Source: an uncultured Oscillospiraceae bacterium (lineage in GTDB: Bacteria > Bacillota > Clostridia > Oscillospirales > Ruminococcaceae). From it: a stretch of DNA of 30,584 nucleotides. Position numbers and translations under genes: made by a program. Below, piece by piece: positions 7,089 to 15,814 of the stretch (position 1 is the first letter of the stretch; every line of letters starts with the position of its first letter). Location: the NCBI GenBank assembly GCA_900547015.1, contig URFD01000006.1:1-30584 (forward strand), given 5' to 3'. The notes below the pieces were generated by a model. That model was given only the letters and a program-made list of their open reading frames with translations, did no database searches and was not told the DNA's origin.

Positions 7089-9131
7089 ATGGAACAGACA
7101 GGAGCTTTTGAGCTGGTATCCTCCTATCAGCCGACAGGCGACCAGCCGCAGGCAATTAAGAGTTTGGCACAGGGGGTGCTGGCGGGAGACCGGGAACAGA
7201 CGCTGCTGGGTGTTACCGGCTCCGGCAAAACCTTCACGATGGCAAACATCATCAAGGAGGTCAATCGTCCCACGCTGGTGCTGGCGCACAATAAGACGCT
7301 GGCAGCCCAGCTGTGTTCGGAGTTCAAAGCCTTTTTCCCAAACAATGCGGTGGAATATTTTGTGTCCTACTATGACTATTATCAGCCGGAGGCGTACATC
7401 GCCAACACTGATACCTATATCGAGAAGGACAGCGCCATCAACGATGAAATCGAAAAGCTGCGACACTCGGCAACCTCGGCGCTTTCGGAGCGGCGGGATG
7501 TCATCATTGTGGCAAGCGTGTCCTGCATCTATTCGCTGGGCGACCCAATCGACTACCGCAACATGGTGATTTCCCTGCGGACCGGGATGCAGAAGGAGCG
7601 GGACGAGCTGACCCGAAAGCTGGTGGATTTGCAGTACGAGCGCAACGACATCAATTTCACCCGAAACAAGTTCCGGGTGCGGGGCGACGTGGTGGAGATT
7701 TTCCCGTCCTACGGCAGCGAGACGGCGATTCGGGTTGAATTTTTCGGGGACGAGATTGACCGCATCTCTGAAATCAACACCGTCACCGGAGAGGTGAAGA
7801 ATGTTGTCTCCCATGTGGCAATCTATCCGGCATCCCATTATATCGTTCCAAGGGATAAGATGCAGCAGGCGCTGTGCCAGATTCGGGAGGAGATGGAGCA
7901 GCGGGTAGCTTACTTCAAGGCAAACGACAAGCTCATCGAGGCGCAGCGCATCATGGAGCGCACCAATTACGACATGGAGATGCTCACCGAAATCGGCTTC
8001 TGCAAGGGCATTGAAAACTATTCCCGGGTGCTGTCCGGCAGAGCGGAGGGCAGCTGTCCGTATACCCTGCTGGATTATTTCCCGGAGGATTTTCTGCTGT
8101 TTGTGGACGAGTCCCATGTGACCCTGCCGCAGGTGCGCGGAATGTACGGCGGCGACCATGCCCGCAAGCAGAATCTGGTGGATTACGGCTTCCGCCTGCC
8201 GTCCGCCTATGATAACCGTCCGCTGACCTTTGACGAATTTTACAGCAAGCTCAATCAGGTCATCTTTGTCAGCGCAACTCCCGGCGCCTTTGAAAAGGAA
8301 AAGAGCAGACGCATTGTGGAGCAGGTGATTCGTCCGACCGGTCTGGTTGACCCGGAAATCGATGTGCGTCCGGTGGACGGACAGATTGACGACCTGCTTT
8401 CTGAAATCAACCTGCGGACGGAAAAGGGAGAGCGGGTGCTGGTGACCACCCTGACCAAAAAGATGGCGGAGGATTTGACCTCCTACTTTGAAAATATGGG
8501 AGTTCGGGTGCGGTATATGCACCACGACATCGACACCATCGAGCGAATGGAAATCATCCGGGATTTGCGCCTGGGAGAGTTTGATGTCCTAGTCGGCATC
8601 AATCTGCTTCGAGAGGGTCTGGATATTCCGGAGGTTTCGCTGGTGGCGATTCTGGATGCTGACAAGGAGGGCTTTTTGCGAAGCGAGACCTCGCTGGTGC
8701 AGACCATCGGACGAGCGGCCCGAAACGCCAACGGCAAGGTCATCATGTATGCGGATTCGGTGACCGATTCGATGGAGCGCGCCATCAGCGAGACCTATCG
8801 CCGCCGCGAGGTTCAGCTGAAATACAACGAGGAGCACGGCATCGTTCCGCAGACCATCCAGAAGGATGTGCGGGAGATTTTGGAAATCTCGACCCGAGAG
8901 CAGACCGACAAGCTGGGCAAGGGCAAGAAGCGCCTGAGCCAGACCGAGCTGAGGATGACCATTGAAAAGCTGACCGCAGAGATGAAGAGTGCGGCGCAGA
9001 TTCTGGAGTTCGAGCACGCGGCCTATCTGCGGGATAAAATTAAAAAACTCAAGGAGCAGTACAGTGCAAACCCCAACCTGAAAATCATGCAGGATGCTGA
9101 GAAAAAGAGTAGCCGAACAAGACAACGATAA
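7089..9131 (+). CDS. uvrB: UvrABC excinuclease subunit B
   Basis: UvrB is the helicase-like damage verifier loaded by UvrA that recruits UvrC. The 680-residue product shows Walker A GVTGSGKT (41-48), the damage-probing beta-hairpin region (SYYDYYQPEAYI), the DEAD-like box LLFVDESH, the C-terminal helicase motifs (VLVGINLLREGLDIPE, QTIGRAARN) and a C-terminal UVR domain (EFEHAAYLRDKIKKLKEQ) that contacts UvrC. ATG at 7089 follows GGAAGGG (7071-7077); the longer frame upstream overlaps the promoter. uvrA follows after 71 bases and is probably cotranscribed. Confidence 0.98.
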   Translation: MEQTGAFELVSSYQPTGDQPQAIKSLAQGVLAGDREQTLLGVTGSGKTFTMANIIKEVNRPTLVLAHNKTLAAQLCSEFKAFFPNNAVEYFVSYYDYYQPEAYIANTDTYIEKDSAINDEIEKLRHSATSALSERRDVIIVASVSCIYSLGDPIDYRNMVISLRTGMQKERDELTRKLVDLQYERNDINFTRNKFRVRGDVVEIFPSYGSETAIRVEFFGDEIDRISEINTVTGEVKNVVSHVAIYPASHYIVPRDKMQQALCQIREEMEQRVAYFKANDKLIEAQRIMERTNYDMEMLTEIGFCKGIENYSRVLSGRAEGSCPYTLLDYFPEDFLLFVDESHVTLPQVRGMYGGDHARKQNLVDYGFRLPSAYDNRPLTFDEFYSKLNQVIFVSATPGAFEKEKSRRIVEQVIRPTGLVDPEIDVRPVDGQIDDLLSEINLRTEKGERVLVTTLTKKMAEDLTSYFENMGVRVRYMHHDIDTIERMEIIRDLRLGEFDVLVGINLLREGLDIPEVSLVAILDADKEGFLRSETSLVQTIGRAARNANGKVIMYADSVTDSMERAISETYRRREVQLKYNEEHGIVPQTIQKDVREILEISTREQTDKLGKGKKRLSQTELRMTIEKLTAEMKSAAQILEFEHAAYLRDKIKKLKEQYSANPNLKIMQDAEKKSSRTRQR

Positions 9132-9202
9132 GGGTCGGGGCCAAAAAGAATCAGCTGCGCTGACCAAAGACCCAAGCAGAGGTCAGGCAGAAGGAGGACA
9201 GG

Positions 9203-12034
9203 ATGAACGATAAAATTGTGATACATGGTGCCAGAGAGCACAACCTGAAAAATATTGATTTGGAAATTCCGCGCGACAAGCTGATTGTCTTTACCGGGCT
9301 GTCCGGCTCGGGCAAGTCGTCGCTTGCGTTCGATACCCTTTATGCAGATGGCCAGCGCCGCTATATGGAGAGCCTTTCCTCCTATGCGCGCCAGTTTTTG
9401 GGGATGATGGAAAAGCCGGATGTGGATGAAATCAGCGGACTGTCCCCGGCTATCTCCATCGACCAGAAAACCACCTCCAAAAACCCGCGCTCGACGGTGG
9501 GAACGGTGACCGAAATTTATGACTATCTTAGACTGCTGTATGCCCGCATCGGCATCCCGCACTGTCCGGTCTGCGGACGGGAGATTCGCCAGCAGACGGT
9601 GGACCAGATGGTGGATAAGGTGATGGAGCTTCCACAGCGAACCAAGATTCAGATTCTGGCGCCCATCGTCCGCGGCAAAAAGGGAATGCACCAGAAGGAA
9701 TTTGAGCGTGCCAAAAAGTCCGGCTATGTCCGGGTTCGGGTGGACGGGAATCTGTACGACCTGAGCGAGGAAATCACGCTGGAAAAAAACAAGAAGCACA
9801 ACATCGAAATCGTGGTGGACCGTCTGGTGGTGCGGGAGGATATGCAGTCCCGTCTGAGCGACTCGCTGGAAACGGCGATTGGGCTGACCGGTGGACTGGT
9901 GATTGTGGATGTGGTGGACGGCGAGGAGATGATGTTCTCCCAGAACTATTCCTGCCCGGAGCACAACATCAGCATCGAGGAGCTGAATCCGCGGATGTTC
10001 TCCTTCAACAACCCCTTCGGCGCCTGCGAGAAATGTACGGGTCTGGGAACCTTTATGAGCATCGACCCGGATTTGGTGATTCCGGACAAAAGCAAATCGG
10101 TGCGGGAAGGCGCCATCAAAGCCAGCGGCTGGTACTACGCGGAGGGCGGCATCGCCCAGATGTACTACCAGAGCCTGTCGGAGCATTATCATTTTTCGCT
10201 GGACACCCCGATTCGAGAGCTTCCGAAGGAAATCGTGGAGATTCTGCTGTACGGCACCAAGGGCGAAAAAATCAAGATGGTTCGGGATACGCAGGATATT
10301 AAGTCCACCTACTACACCGAGTTTGAAGGGGTCGCCAACAATCTGGAACGGCGTTTCCGAGAGACCTCCTCCAACTGGATGCGGGAGGAAATCACAACCT
10401 GGATGAATGCGGTGGACTGCCCATCCTGCCACGGCGACCGACTGAAAAAGGAGAGCCTGTCGGTGCTGGTCGGCGGACTGAATATCAGCCAGCTGTGCCG
10501 GATGTCGGTAGCAGCAATGCTGGATTTTTTTGAGCAGCTCAAGCTGACTGAAAAGGAGGAGCAAATCTCCCGTCAGGTCATCAAGGAAATCCGCTCCCGT
10601 CTGGAATTTTTGCGGAATGTCGGTCTGGATTACCTCACCCTGTCCCGCGCTTCGGCGACGCTGTCCGGAGGAGAAAGCCAGCGTATCCGTCTGGCAACCC
10701 AAATCGGCTCCTCTTTGATGGGGGTTTTGTATATTCTGGATGAGCCGAGCATCGGTCTGCATCAGAGGGACAACGACAAGTTGATTGATACCCTGCGTCA
10801 CCTGCGGGATTTGGGGAACACGGTGATTGTGGTGGAGCATGACGAGGACACCATGTATGCCTCGGATTATATCGTGGATATCGGTCCGGGTGCAGGCGTG
10901 CATGGCGGAGAGGTGGTCTGTGCCGGGCCGATCGAACAGATTAAAGCCTGCGAGCAATCGATTACCGGGCAGTACCTCAGCGGCAGAAAGAAGATTCCGG
11001 TTCCGGAACAGCGCCGCAGTGGAAACGGCAAGCTGCTGACCGTTCGGGGAGCGGCGCAGAACAACCTGAAAAACATCGATGTTTCCATTCCGCTGGGAAC
11101 CTTTACCGCCGTCACCGGTGTTTCCGGCTCCGGCAAATCGTCGCTGATTAACGAGATTTTGTATAAGGGGCTGGCCTCTACCCTCAACAATGCCAAGTCC
11201 CGTCCGGGCAAGCATCGGGAAATTGTCGGGATGGAGGAGCTGGACAAGGTCATCGAAATCAGCCAAAGCCCGATTGGACGCACGCCGCGTTCCAATCCGG
11301 CAACCTACACCGGTGTCTTTACCGATATCCGTCAGCTGTTTGCGCAGACTGCGGAGGCCAAAGCTCGAGGGTACGACAGCGGACGCTTCTCCTTCAATGT
11401 CAAGGGCGGAAGATGCGAGGCCTGCGAGGGAGACGGCATCCTGCAAATCGAGATGCACTTCCTGCCGGATATTTATGTGCCGTGTGAGGTGTGCAAGGGC
11501 AAGCGCTATAACCGAGAGACGCTGGAAGTGAAGTACAAGGGCAAGAACATCAGCGATGTGCTGGAGATGACAGCGGAGGAAGCCTATCTGTTCTTTGAAA
11601 ACATCCCAAAAATTGCCCGCAAGATTAAGACGCTGTGCGATGTCGGTTTGGGCTATGTCAAGCTGGGACAGTCGGCAACTACCCTGTCCGGCGGAGAGGC
11701 ACAGAGGGTCAAGCTGGCAACCGAGCTGTCCAAGCGGGCGACCGGCAGAACCATCTATATTCTGGATGAGCCGACCACAGGACTGCACTCGGCGGATGTC
11801 CACAAGCTCATTGAGGTTTTGCAGACGCTGGTGGACAGCGGAAACACGGTGGTGGTCATCGAGCACAATCTGGATGTCATCAAGACTGCGGACTACCTGA
11901 TTGATTTGGGGCCGGAGGGCGGTGACCGCGGCGGAGAGATTGTGGTTTGCGGAACACCGGAGCAGGTAGCAGCCTGCGAGCGCTCCTACACCGGGCAGTA
12001 TCTGAAAAAATATCTGCCGGGGCTTGGACGCTGA
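9203..12034 (+). CDS. uvrA: UvrABC excinuclease subunit A
   Basis: UvrA is the ABC-type ATPase dimer that first senses DNA damage and loads UvrB. The 943-residue product has two ABC modules: Walker A GLSGSGKS (32-39) and GVSGSGKS in the second half, signatures LSGGESQRIRLATQ and LSGGEAQRVKLATE, and Walker B YILDEPSIGL and YILDEPTTGL. Zinc-binding cysteine pairs are visible (CPVCG at 121-125; CEKCTGLG; CEACEGDG with CEVCKGKRYN). AAGGAGG at 9191-9197 gives the ATG ideal spacing. Length is normal, so this is the housekeeping UvrA rather than a drug-resistance paralogue. No clear terminator follows. Confidence 0.98.
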   Translation: MNDKIVIHGAREHNLKNIDLEIPRDKLIVFTGLSGSGKSSLAFDTLYADGQRRYMESLSSYARQFLGMMEKPDVDEISGLSPAISIDQKTTSKNPRSTVGTVTEIYDYLRLLYARIGIPHCPVCGREIRQQTVDQMVDKVMELPQRTKIQILAPIVRGKKGMHQKEFERAKKSGYVRVRVDGNLYDLSEEITLEKNKKHNIEIVVDRLVVREDMQSRLSDSLETAIGLTGGLVIVDVVDGEEMMFSQNYSCPEHNISIEELNPRMFSFNNPFGACEKCTGLGTFMSIDPDLVIPDKSKSVREGAIKASGWYYAEGGIAQMYYQSLSEHYHFSLDTPIRELPKEIVEILLYGTKGEKIKMVRDTQDIKSTYYTEFEGVANNLERRFRETSSNWMREEITTWMNAVDCPSCHGDRLKKESLSVLVGGLNISQLCRMSVAAMLDFFEQLKLTEKEEQISRQVIKEIRSRLEFLRNVGLDYLTLSRASATLSGGESQRIRLATQIGSSLMGVLYILDEPSIGLHQRDNDKLIDTLRHLRDLGNTVIVVEHDEDTMYASDYIVDIGPGAGVHGGEVVCAGPIEQIKACEQSITGQYLSGRKKIPVPEQRRSGNGKLLTVRGAAQNNLKNIDVSIPLGTFTAVTGVSGSGKSSLINEILYKGLASTLNNAKSRPGKHREIVGMEELDKVIEISQSPIGRTPRSNPATYTGVFTDIRQLFAQTAEAKARGYDSGRFSFNVKGGRCEACEGDGILQIEMHFLPDIYVPCEVCKGKRYNRETLEVKYKGKNISDVLEMTAEEAYLFFENIPKIARKIKTLCDVGLGYVKLGQSATTLSGGEAQRVKLATELSKRATGRTIYILDEPTTGLHSADVHKLIEVLQTLVDSGNTVVVIEHNLDVIKTADYLIDLGPEGGDRGGEIVVCGTPEQVAACERSYTGQYLKKYLPGLGR

Positions 12035-12123
12035 GCGTAAGAAAAAGAGTTTGAGACAAAAAGCGCACTGCCGTATTGACAGAGAAAACGAAAAAAAGAA
12101 AAAGTCTTTGTCGGTTTTGCATC

Positions 12124-12152
12124 TTTACAATAATATACCTTCTTGGTATAAT
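12124..12152 (+). promoter_or_regulatory. Promoter for flavodiiron protein gene
   Basis: TTTACA (12124-12129) and a consensus TATAAT (12147-12152) are separated by 17 bases, 41 bases before the start codon. Confidence 0.85.
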
Positions 12153-12192
12153 AGAAGCATCAAAATCTGTCAAGCAGAAAGGAAGATGTCAG

Positions 12193-13401
12193 ATGTCAGC
12201 AGTAAAAATCACAGAGGGAATCTATTCTGTTGGAATTCAGAATCCAAATATGAGAGTCTTTGATATCGTGATGAAAACCGATTCCGGTACCACCTATAAC
12301 TCCTATCTGGTTCGGGGAAGCGAAAAGACCGCGCTGATCGAAACCTGCCACGAGGGATTTTTCGAGCAGTATCTGGAAAATATCCGCGAGGTTTGTCCGC
12401 TGGAGGAGATTGATTATATCATCATGAACCACAATGAGCCGGACCACTCCGGTTCTTTGGCGAAGCTGCTGGAGCTGATGCCGAATGCAAAGGTGCTGGC
12501 TTCTCAGGCGGGTTCGATGTATATCCGCAATATCACCAACCGCAGCGACTTAGAGGTGCAGAAGGTCAAGGACGGCGAGACACTGGATTTGGGCAACCGC
12601 GTGCTGACCTTCCTGTTCGCACCAAACCTGCATTGGCCGGATTCGATGTTCACTTGGGTGGAGGATGCTAAAACGCTGTTTACCTGCGACTTTTTGGGCT
12701 GTCACTACTGTGAGCCGTACACCTTCGACTACAACATTGCTTATCCGAAGGCTTACGACGCAGCGCTGGAGCTGTACTATGCTGCAATCTTTGGCCCATT
12801 CGGCTCCTTTGTCCGCAAGGGTCTGGAGAAAATCAAGGCTCTGCCGACCGCACCGGAATTTGTCTGCACCAGCCACGGCCCGGTTCTGACCAAGGAATGC
12901 AGATTGCCGCAGGTGCTTGCCTGCTATGAGCAGTGGTCTGCGCCGGTTGTGAACGAGGTTCCGCTGATTCCAATTTTCTATTGCTCCGCTTACGGCAACA
13001 CCGCTAAGCTGGCAGAAAAGATTCGGGAGGGAATCTTGGAGGCAAAACCACAGGCAGACTGCCAGACCTACGATATTATTGAGCATGACATGGGCAAGCT
13101 GCACGCCCTCATCAACCGTTGTAATGCCTTTGCAGTGGGCAGCCCGACCCTCAATCGTGATGCAGTTCCACCGGTATGGAATCTGCTGGCGGGCATCGAT
13201 GCAGTCAACTGCACCAAAAAGCCGGCGCTGGTATTCGGTTCCTTTGGATGGACAGGCGAGGCAGTCGGCAACATCCAGAGCCGCCTGAACGGACTGAAAA
13301 TGAGCGTATTCGGGGATGGCTTCAAGGTGACCTTTGTCCCAACAGAGGCAGACCTTGAGCAGGCAAAGGAGCTTGGAAAATCCTTTGCACAGAGCTTCTA
13401 A
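12193..13401 (+). CDS. Flavodiiron protein (FprA family oxygen/NO reductase)
   Basis: Flavodiiron proteins reduce O2 to water or NO to N2O in anaerobes. The 402-residue product has the metallo-beta-lactamase-like diiron domain with ligand motif HNEPDH (His80, Glu82, Asp84, His85), further ligands in LHWPDSMFTW, CDFLGCHY and CTSHGPVLT, then a flavodoxin domain starting at IFYCSAYGNTAKLAEKI. There is no C-terminal rubredoxin or NADH-reductase extension, so it is a class A enzyme that needs an external rubredoxin or similar donor, not encoded nearby. ATG at 12193 follows AGAAAGGAAG; the longer frame upstream crosses the promoter. Single-gene unit with its own promoter and terminator. O2 or NO preference cannot be told. 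Confidence 0.95.
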   Translation: MSAVKITEGIYSVGIQNPNMRVFDIVMKTDSGTTYNSYLVRGSEKTALIETCHEGFFEQYLENIREVCPLEEIDYIIMNHNEPDHSGSLAKLLELMPNAKVLASQAGSMYIRNITNRSDLEVQKVKDGETLDLGNRVLTFLFAPNLHWPDSMFTWVEDAKTLFTCDFLGCHYCEPYTFDYNIAYPKAYDAALELYYAAIFGPFGSFVRKGLEKIKALPTAPEFVCTSHGPVLTKECRLPQVLACYEQWSAPVVNEVPLIPIFYCSAYGNTAKLAEKIREGILEAKPQADCQTYDIIEHDMGKLHALINRCNAFAVGSPTLNRDAVPPVWNLLAGIDAVNCTKKPALVFGSFGWTGEAVGNIQSRLNGLKMSVFGDGFKVTFVPTEADLEQAKELGKSFAQSF

Positions 13402-13415
13402 ATCAGTGAAAAAAT

Positions 13416-13449
13416 GCCGCACCGCAGTGATTGTGGGTGCGGCGTTTTT
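13416..13449 (+). terminator. Intrinsic terminator after flavodiiron protein gene
   Basis: GCCGCACC (13416-13423) pairs with GGTGCGGC (13436-13443), followed by GTTTTT. Confidence 0.92.
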
Positions 13450-13463
13450 GAAAGAGGCAGGAA

Positions 13464-13479
13464 AGTTTCAACCGAAACT
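13464..13479. promoter_or_regulatory. 16-bp inverted repeat upstream of flavoprotein gene
   Basis: AGTTTC and GAAACT are perfect 6-bp arms around a 4-base AACC spacer, 70 bases before the flavoprotein start. It resembles an operator, but no regulator can be assigned and no clear promoter hexamers are seen beside it. Confidence 0.35.
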
Positions 13480-13549
13480 ACCATAAGATAGAGCCGAAGA
13501 AACCGACCTGCCCCCAAAACGGTTCCATGCTTTAAGAAAGAAGGAAATC

Positions 13550-14173
13550 ATGATGAAGGTACTTTTGTTAAACGGCAGCCCGCACCCGCATGGATGCACC
13601 TTTACCGCTCTGTCCGAGGTGGCAGGCGCACTGGAAAAAAATGGAATTGAAACCGAGATTTTCCAGATTGGCAACCAGCCCATTTCCGGCTGCATCGCCT
13701 GCGGAAAATGCCGGGATACCGGAAAATGTGTGATTTCGGATGGGGTCAATGATTTTGTGGAAAAGGCAAAATCTGCGGACGGCTTTGTGTTCGGTTCGCC
13801 GGTCTATTATGCCAGCGCATCCGGCCAAATCAGCTCGTTTTTGGACCGCGCATTCTACGGAAAGAGTGCGATTTTTGAAGGCAAACCGGGTGCAGCGGTG
13901 GTTAGCTGCCGCCGAGCAGGTTCGACAGCCTCGCTAGACCAGCTGAACAAATACTTCACCATCAGCGGGATGCCGGTGGTGTCCTCCCGTTATTGGAACA
14001 TGGTTCACGGCAATACACCGGAGGAGGTCGTACAGGACAAAGAGGGAATGCAGGTTATGCGGACGCTGGGCAACAACATGGCATGGCTGCTCAAGTGCAT
14101 CGAGCTTGGCAAGGCTCAGGGCGTTTCGTTCCCGGAAAAAGAACCGGCACAGAAAACCAATTTCATCCGTTAA
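13550..14173 (+). CDS. NAD(P)H-dependent FMN reductase / iron-sulfur flavoprotein
   Basis: The 207-residue product has a flavodoxin-like fold of the NADPH-dependent FMN reductase family: KVLLLNGSPHPHGCT at the N-terminus binds the FMN phosphate, and FGSPVYYASASGQISSFLDR forms the flavin-side loop. A compact cysteine cluster, Cys48, Cys51, Cys54 and Cys60 (CX2CX2CX5C), fits the 4Fe-4S motif known for Isf-type iron-sulfur flavoproteins. It may pass electrons in oxygen or quinone detoxification; its proximity to the flavodiiron gene is suggestive, but a terminator separates them. Two ATGs (13550, 13553) are equally possible behind AAGAAGGAA. Confidence 0.88.
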   Translation: MMKVLLLNGSPHPHGCTFTALSEVAGALEKNGIETEIFQIGNQPISGCIACGKCRDTGKCVISDGVNDFVEKAKSADGFVFGSPVYYASASGQISSFLDRAFYGKSAIFEGKPGAAVVSCRRAGSTASLDQLNKYFTISGMPVVSSRYWNMVHGNTPEEVVQDKEGMQVMRTLGNNMAWLLKCIELGKAQGVSFPEKEPAQKTNFIR

Positions 14174-14179
14174 TAGAGC

Positions 14180-14219
14180 TTCCTCCTTCCCCTTGATTGG
14201 GTGAGGGAGGAATTTTTTT
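14180..14219 (+). terminator. Intrinsic terminator after flavoprotein gene
   Basis: TTCCTCCTTC.CC and its partner GGGTGAGGGAGGAA form a stem with one G-U and one mismatch, followed by seven T (14213-14219). Confidence 0.85.
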
Positions 14220-14231
14220 GAAAAAATCCTC

Positions 14232-14260
14232 TTGACAAGAGGGGAACGGATGCTTATAAT
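14232..14260 (+). promoter_or_regulatory. Consensus promoter of the fatty acid synthesis operon
   Basis: TTGACA (14232-14237) and TATAAT (14255-14260) are both perfect, 17 bases apart. A strong promoter of this kind before a regulator gene suggests repression is the main control. Confidence 0.92.
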
Positions 14261-14276
14261 TAGTTTGACAATCTAA
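14260..14276. promoter_or_regulatory. Probable FabT-like operator
   Basis: TTAGTTTGACAATCTAA is a 17-bp dyad: TTAG/CTAA and TTG/CAA arms match around a central A at 14268, with one mismatched pair. It starts on the last base of the -10 box, over the transcription start. The AGTTTGA core resembles the FabT site I recall from streptococci. Binding by the MarR protein encoded next is inference. Confidence 0.65.
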
Positions 14277-14332
14277 TAAAAAATAACAAGTGTTACTTTT
14301 AACAAAAAGCTGAGAGGAAGGAGGAAGCCGGA

Positions 14333-14785
14333 ATGAAGCCGTTTGAAGAAGAGCTCAATCGCGTGATTGTGGACACCTATCGTTCGATTCTGCGGGTGGA
14401 GGAGACGATTCTCAAGCAAACGGATCGGGTTGACCTGACCATCGGGGAGCTGCATATGCTGGAATCGGTGGGCAAGGGCAAGGACCGAAGAAGGACCATC
14501 TCGGAAATCGCAGAGGATTTGGGAATTACCCTGCCGTCGGTGACCGTCGCCATCAACAAGCTGATGAAAAAAGGCTATGTGGAAAAGGTGCGCGGGGAGG
14601 AGGATGCCAGAATCGTCTATGTCTCGCTGACAAGGATGGGACGAAAGATGGACTCTGCTCACCGATATTTCCACGAGCGGATGGTGCGCAGCATCGTCAG
14701 CGGGATGAGCGAGGAGGAACAGCAGATTCTCTATCGAGGTGTGATGAAGCTGGACGAATTTCTGAAGGGGCAGATCAAGGAATAA
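14333..14785 (+). CDS. fabT: MarR-family regulator of fatty acid synthesis, FabT-like
   Basis: The 150-residue product is a MarR-type winged-helix protein: the recognition region TISEIAEDLGITLPSVTVAINKLMKKGYVEKV (about residues 60-90) is followed by the wing RGEEDARIVYVSLTRMGRK. Position as first gene of the fab/acc operon, and the dyad on its own promoter, match FabT, which in streptococci binds with acyl-ACP as corepressor and silences the operon when fatty acids are plentiful. The AGGAAGGAGG stretch at 14315-14324 precedes the ATG. fabH starts 28 bases after the stop. The family is certain; equivalence to FabT is inferred from context. Confidence 0.88.
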   Translation: MKPFEEELNRVIVDTYRSILRVEETILKQTDRVDLTIGELHMLESVGKGKDRRRTISEIAEDLGITLPSVTVAINKLMKKGYVEKVRGEEDARIVYVSLTRMGRKMDSAHRYFHERMVRSIVSGMSEEEQQILYRGVMKLDEFLKGQIKE

Positions 14786-14813
14786 GGAAGCTGCCCGAGC
14801 AGGAATCCAAGAA

Positions 14814-15776
14814 ATGAGGGATAAGATGTTTAGGATACTTTCGACCGCAAGCGCACTGCCGCGGCGCCGGGTTCGCAACGAGGAGCTGGCCGAATTTCTG
14901 GACACCAGCGACGAGTGGATTCGTCAGCGAACCGGGATTCGAGAGCGTGCGGTCTGCACCGACGAAAGCCTGACCGACCTGATGACGCAGGCAGGCCGAG
15001 AGGCGCTGGAAAGGGCAGGCGTCAAGCCGCAGGAGCTGGACTTGATTTTGTGCGCCACCATCCGTGGAGATGATATCAGCCCATCTCAGGCGTGTCTGGT
15101 TCAGAGGGAGCTGGGAGCAGGGTGCCCTGCGATGGATTTGGGCGCTGCGTGTACCGGGTTTCTGTATGCGCTGGATGTCGCGGCAGGCTATTTTGCCCGA
15201 GGACGGGTCAAGCGGGTGCTGATTTTGGCAGGAGATACGATGAGCCGGCTGGTCAACTGGAAGGACCGCTCGACCTGTGTTCTGTTTGGAGACGGAGCAG
15301 GTGCGGTGCTGCTAGGGCCGGGAGAGGCGCTTCGTGCAATCCGGTTGACGGCGGACGGAAATTCCGAGCTGCTCAAAATCCCTCACACCGGAGGAAACAG
15401 CCCGTTTGACCGCTTGGAGCCGCAGCAGCCATACCTGTCGATGAATGGGCAGGAGGTATACAAGTTTGCGGTATCCTCACTGTGCCGGGATGTGCGTCAG
15501 GTGTGCAGCGAGGCAGGCGTCCTGCCGGAGGAGCTGGATTGGCTGGTTCCGCATCAGGCAAACCTGCGCATCATCGAATCGGCGGCGCACAAGCTGCACA
15601 TCCCGATGGAGCGGTGCCTGACCGGAATCGAAACAATGGGAAACACCTCGGCTGCCAGCATCCCGATTGTGCTGGACCGAGCCAACACGAACCATCAACT
15701 GCAAGCAGGACAGACCTTGGCGCTGACCGCCTTTGGAGCCGGGCTGACAACTGGAGCCTGCATCCTTACGTGGTAG
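14814..15776 (+). CDS. fabH: 3-oxoacyl-ACP synthase III
   Basis: FabH condenses an acyl-CoA primer with malonyl-ACP to begin fatty acid synthesis. The 320-residue product has the Cys-His-Asn triad: Cys113 in LGAACTGFLYAL, His247 in VPHQAN and Asn277 in GNTSA. TSDEWIRQRTGIRER is the family N-terminal motif. ATG at 14814 is used; ATG at 14826 is equally likely because GAGGG lies 5 bases before it and the protein would then begin MFRILSTASALP like other FabH proteins. acpP follows after 38 bases. Confidence 0.96.
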   Translation: MRDKMFRILSTASALPRRRVRNEELAEFLDTSDEWIRQRTGIRERAVCTDESLTDLMTQAGREALERAGVKPQELDLILCATIRGDDISPSQACLVQRELGAGCPAMDLGAACTGFLYALDVAAGYFARGRVKRVLILAGDTMSRLVNWKDRSTCVLFGDGAGAVLLGPGEALRAIRLTADGNSELLKIPHTGGNSPFDRLEPQQPYLSMNGQEVYKFAVSSLCRDVRQVCSEAGVLPEELDWLVPHQANLRIIESAAHKLHIPMERCLTGIETMGNTSAASIPIVLDRANTNHQLQAGQTLALTAFGAGLTTGACILTW

Positions 15777-15814
15777 AACAAATAAAAATGAAGACAAATC
15801 AGGAGGAAACAAAG

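Noticed and set aside
7050..8525. Long antisense frame over uvrB, and similar ones over uvrC, accC, aroC and aroA
   Set aside because: All lie opposite genes with full family motifs and catalytic residues; they arise from codon bias in GC-rich third positions.
9153..9187. CTGACC/GGTCAG inverted repeat between uvrB and uvrA
   Set aside because: Only 6 bp with a 15-base loop and no T-run; likely chance.
9023..11866. A 947-codon open frame antisense to uvrB/uvrA
   Set aside because: The plus-strand proteins are unmistakable UvrB and UvrA. The antisense product has no recognisable domain, is rich in His/Gln/Leu as expected of a reverse-strand shadow, and has no ribosome site.
12076..12081. TTGACA before the flavodiiron gene as a -35 box
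   Set aside because: There is no -10-like sequence 16-18 bases downstream; the TTTACA/TATAAT pair at 12124-12152 is a better promoter.
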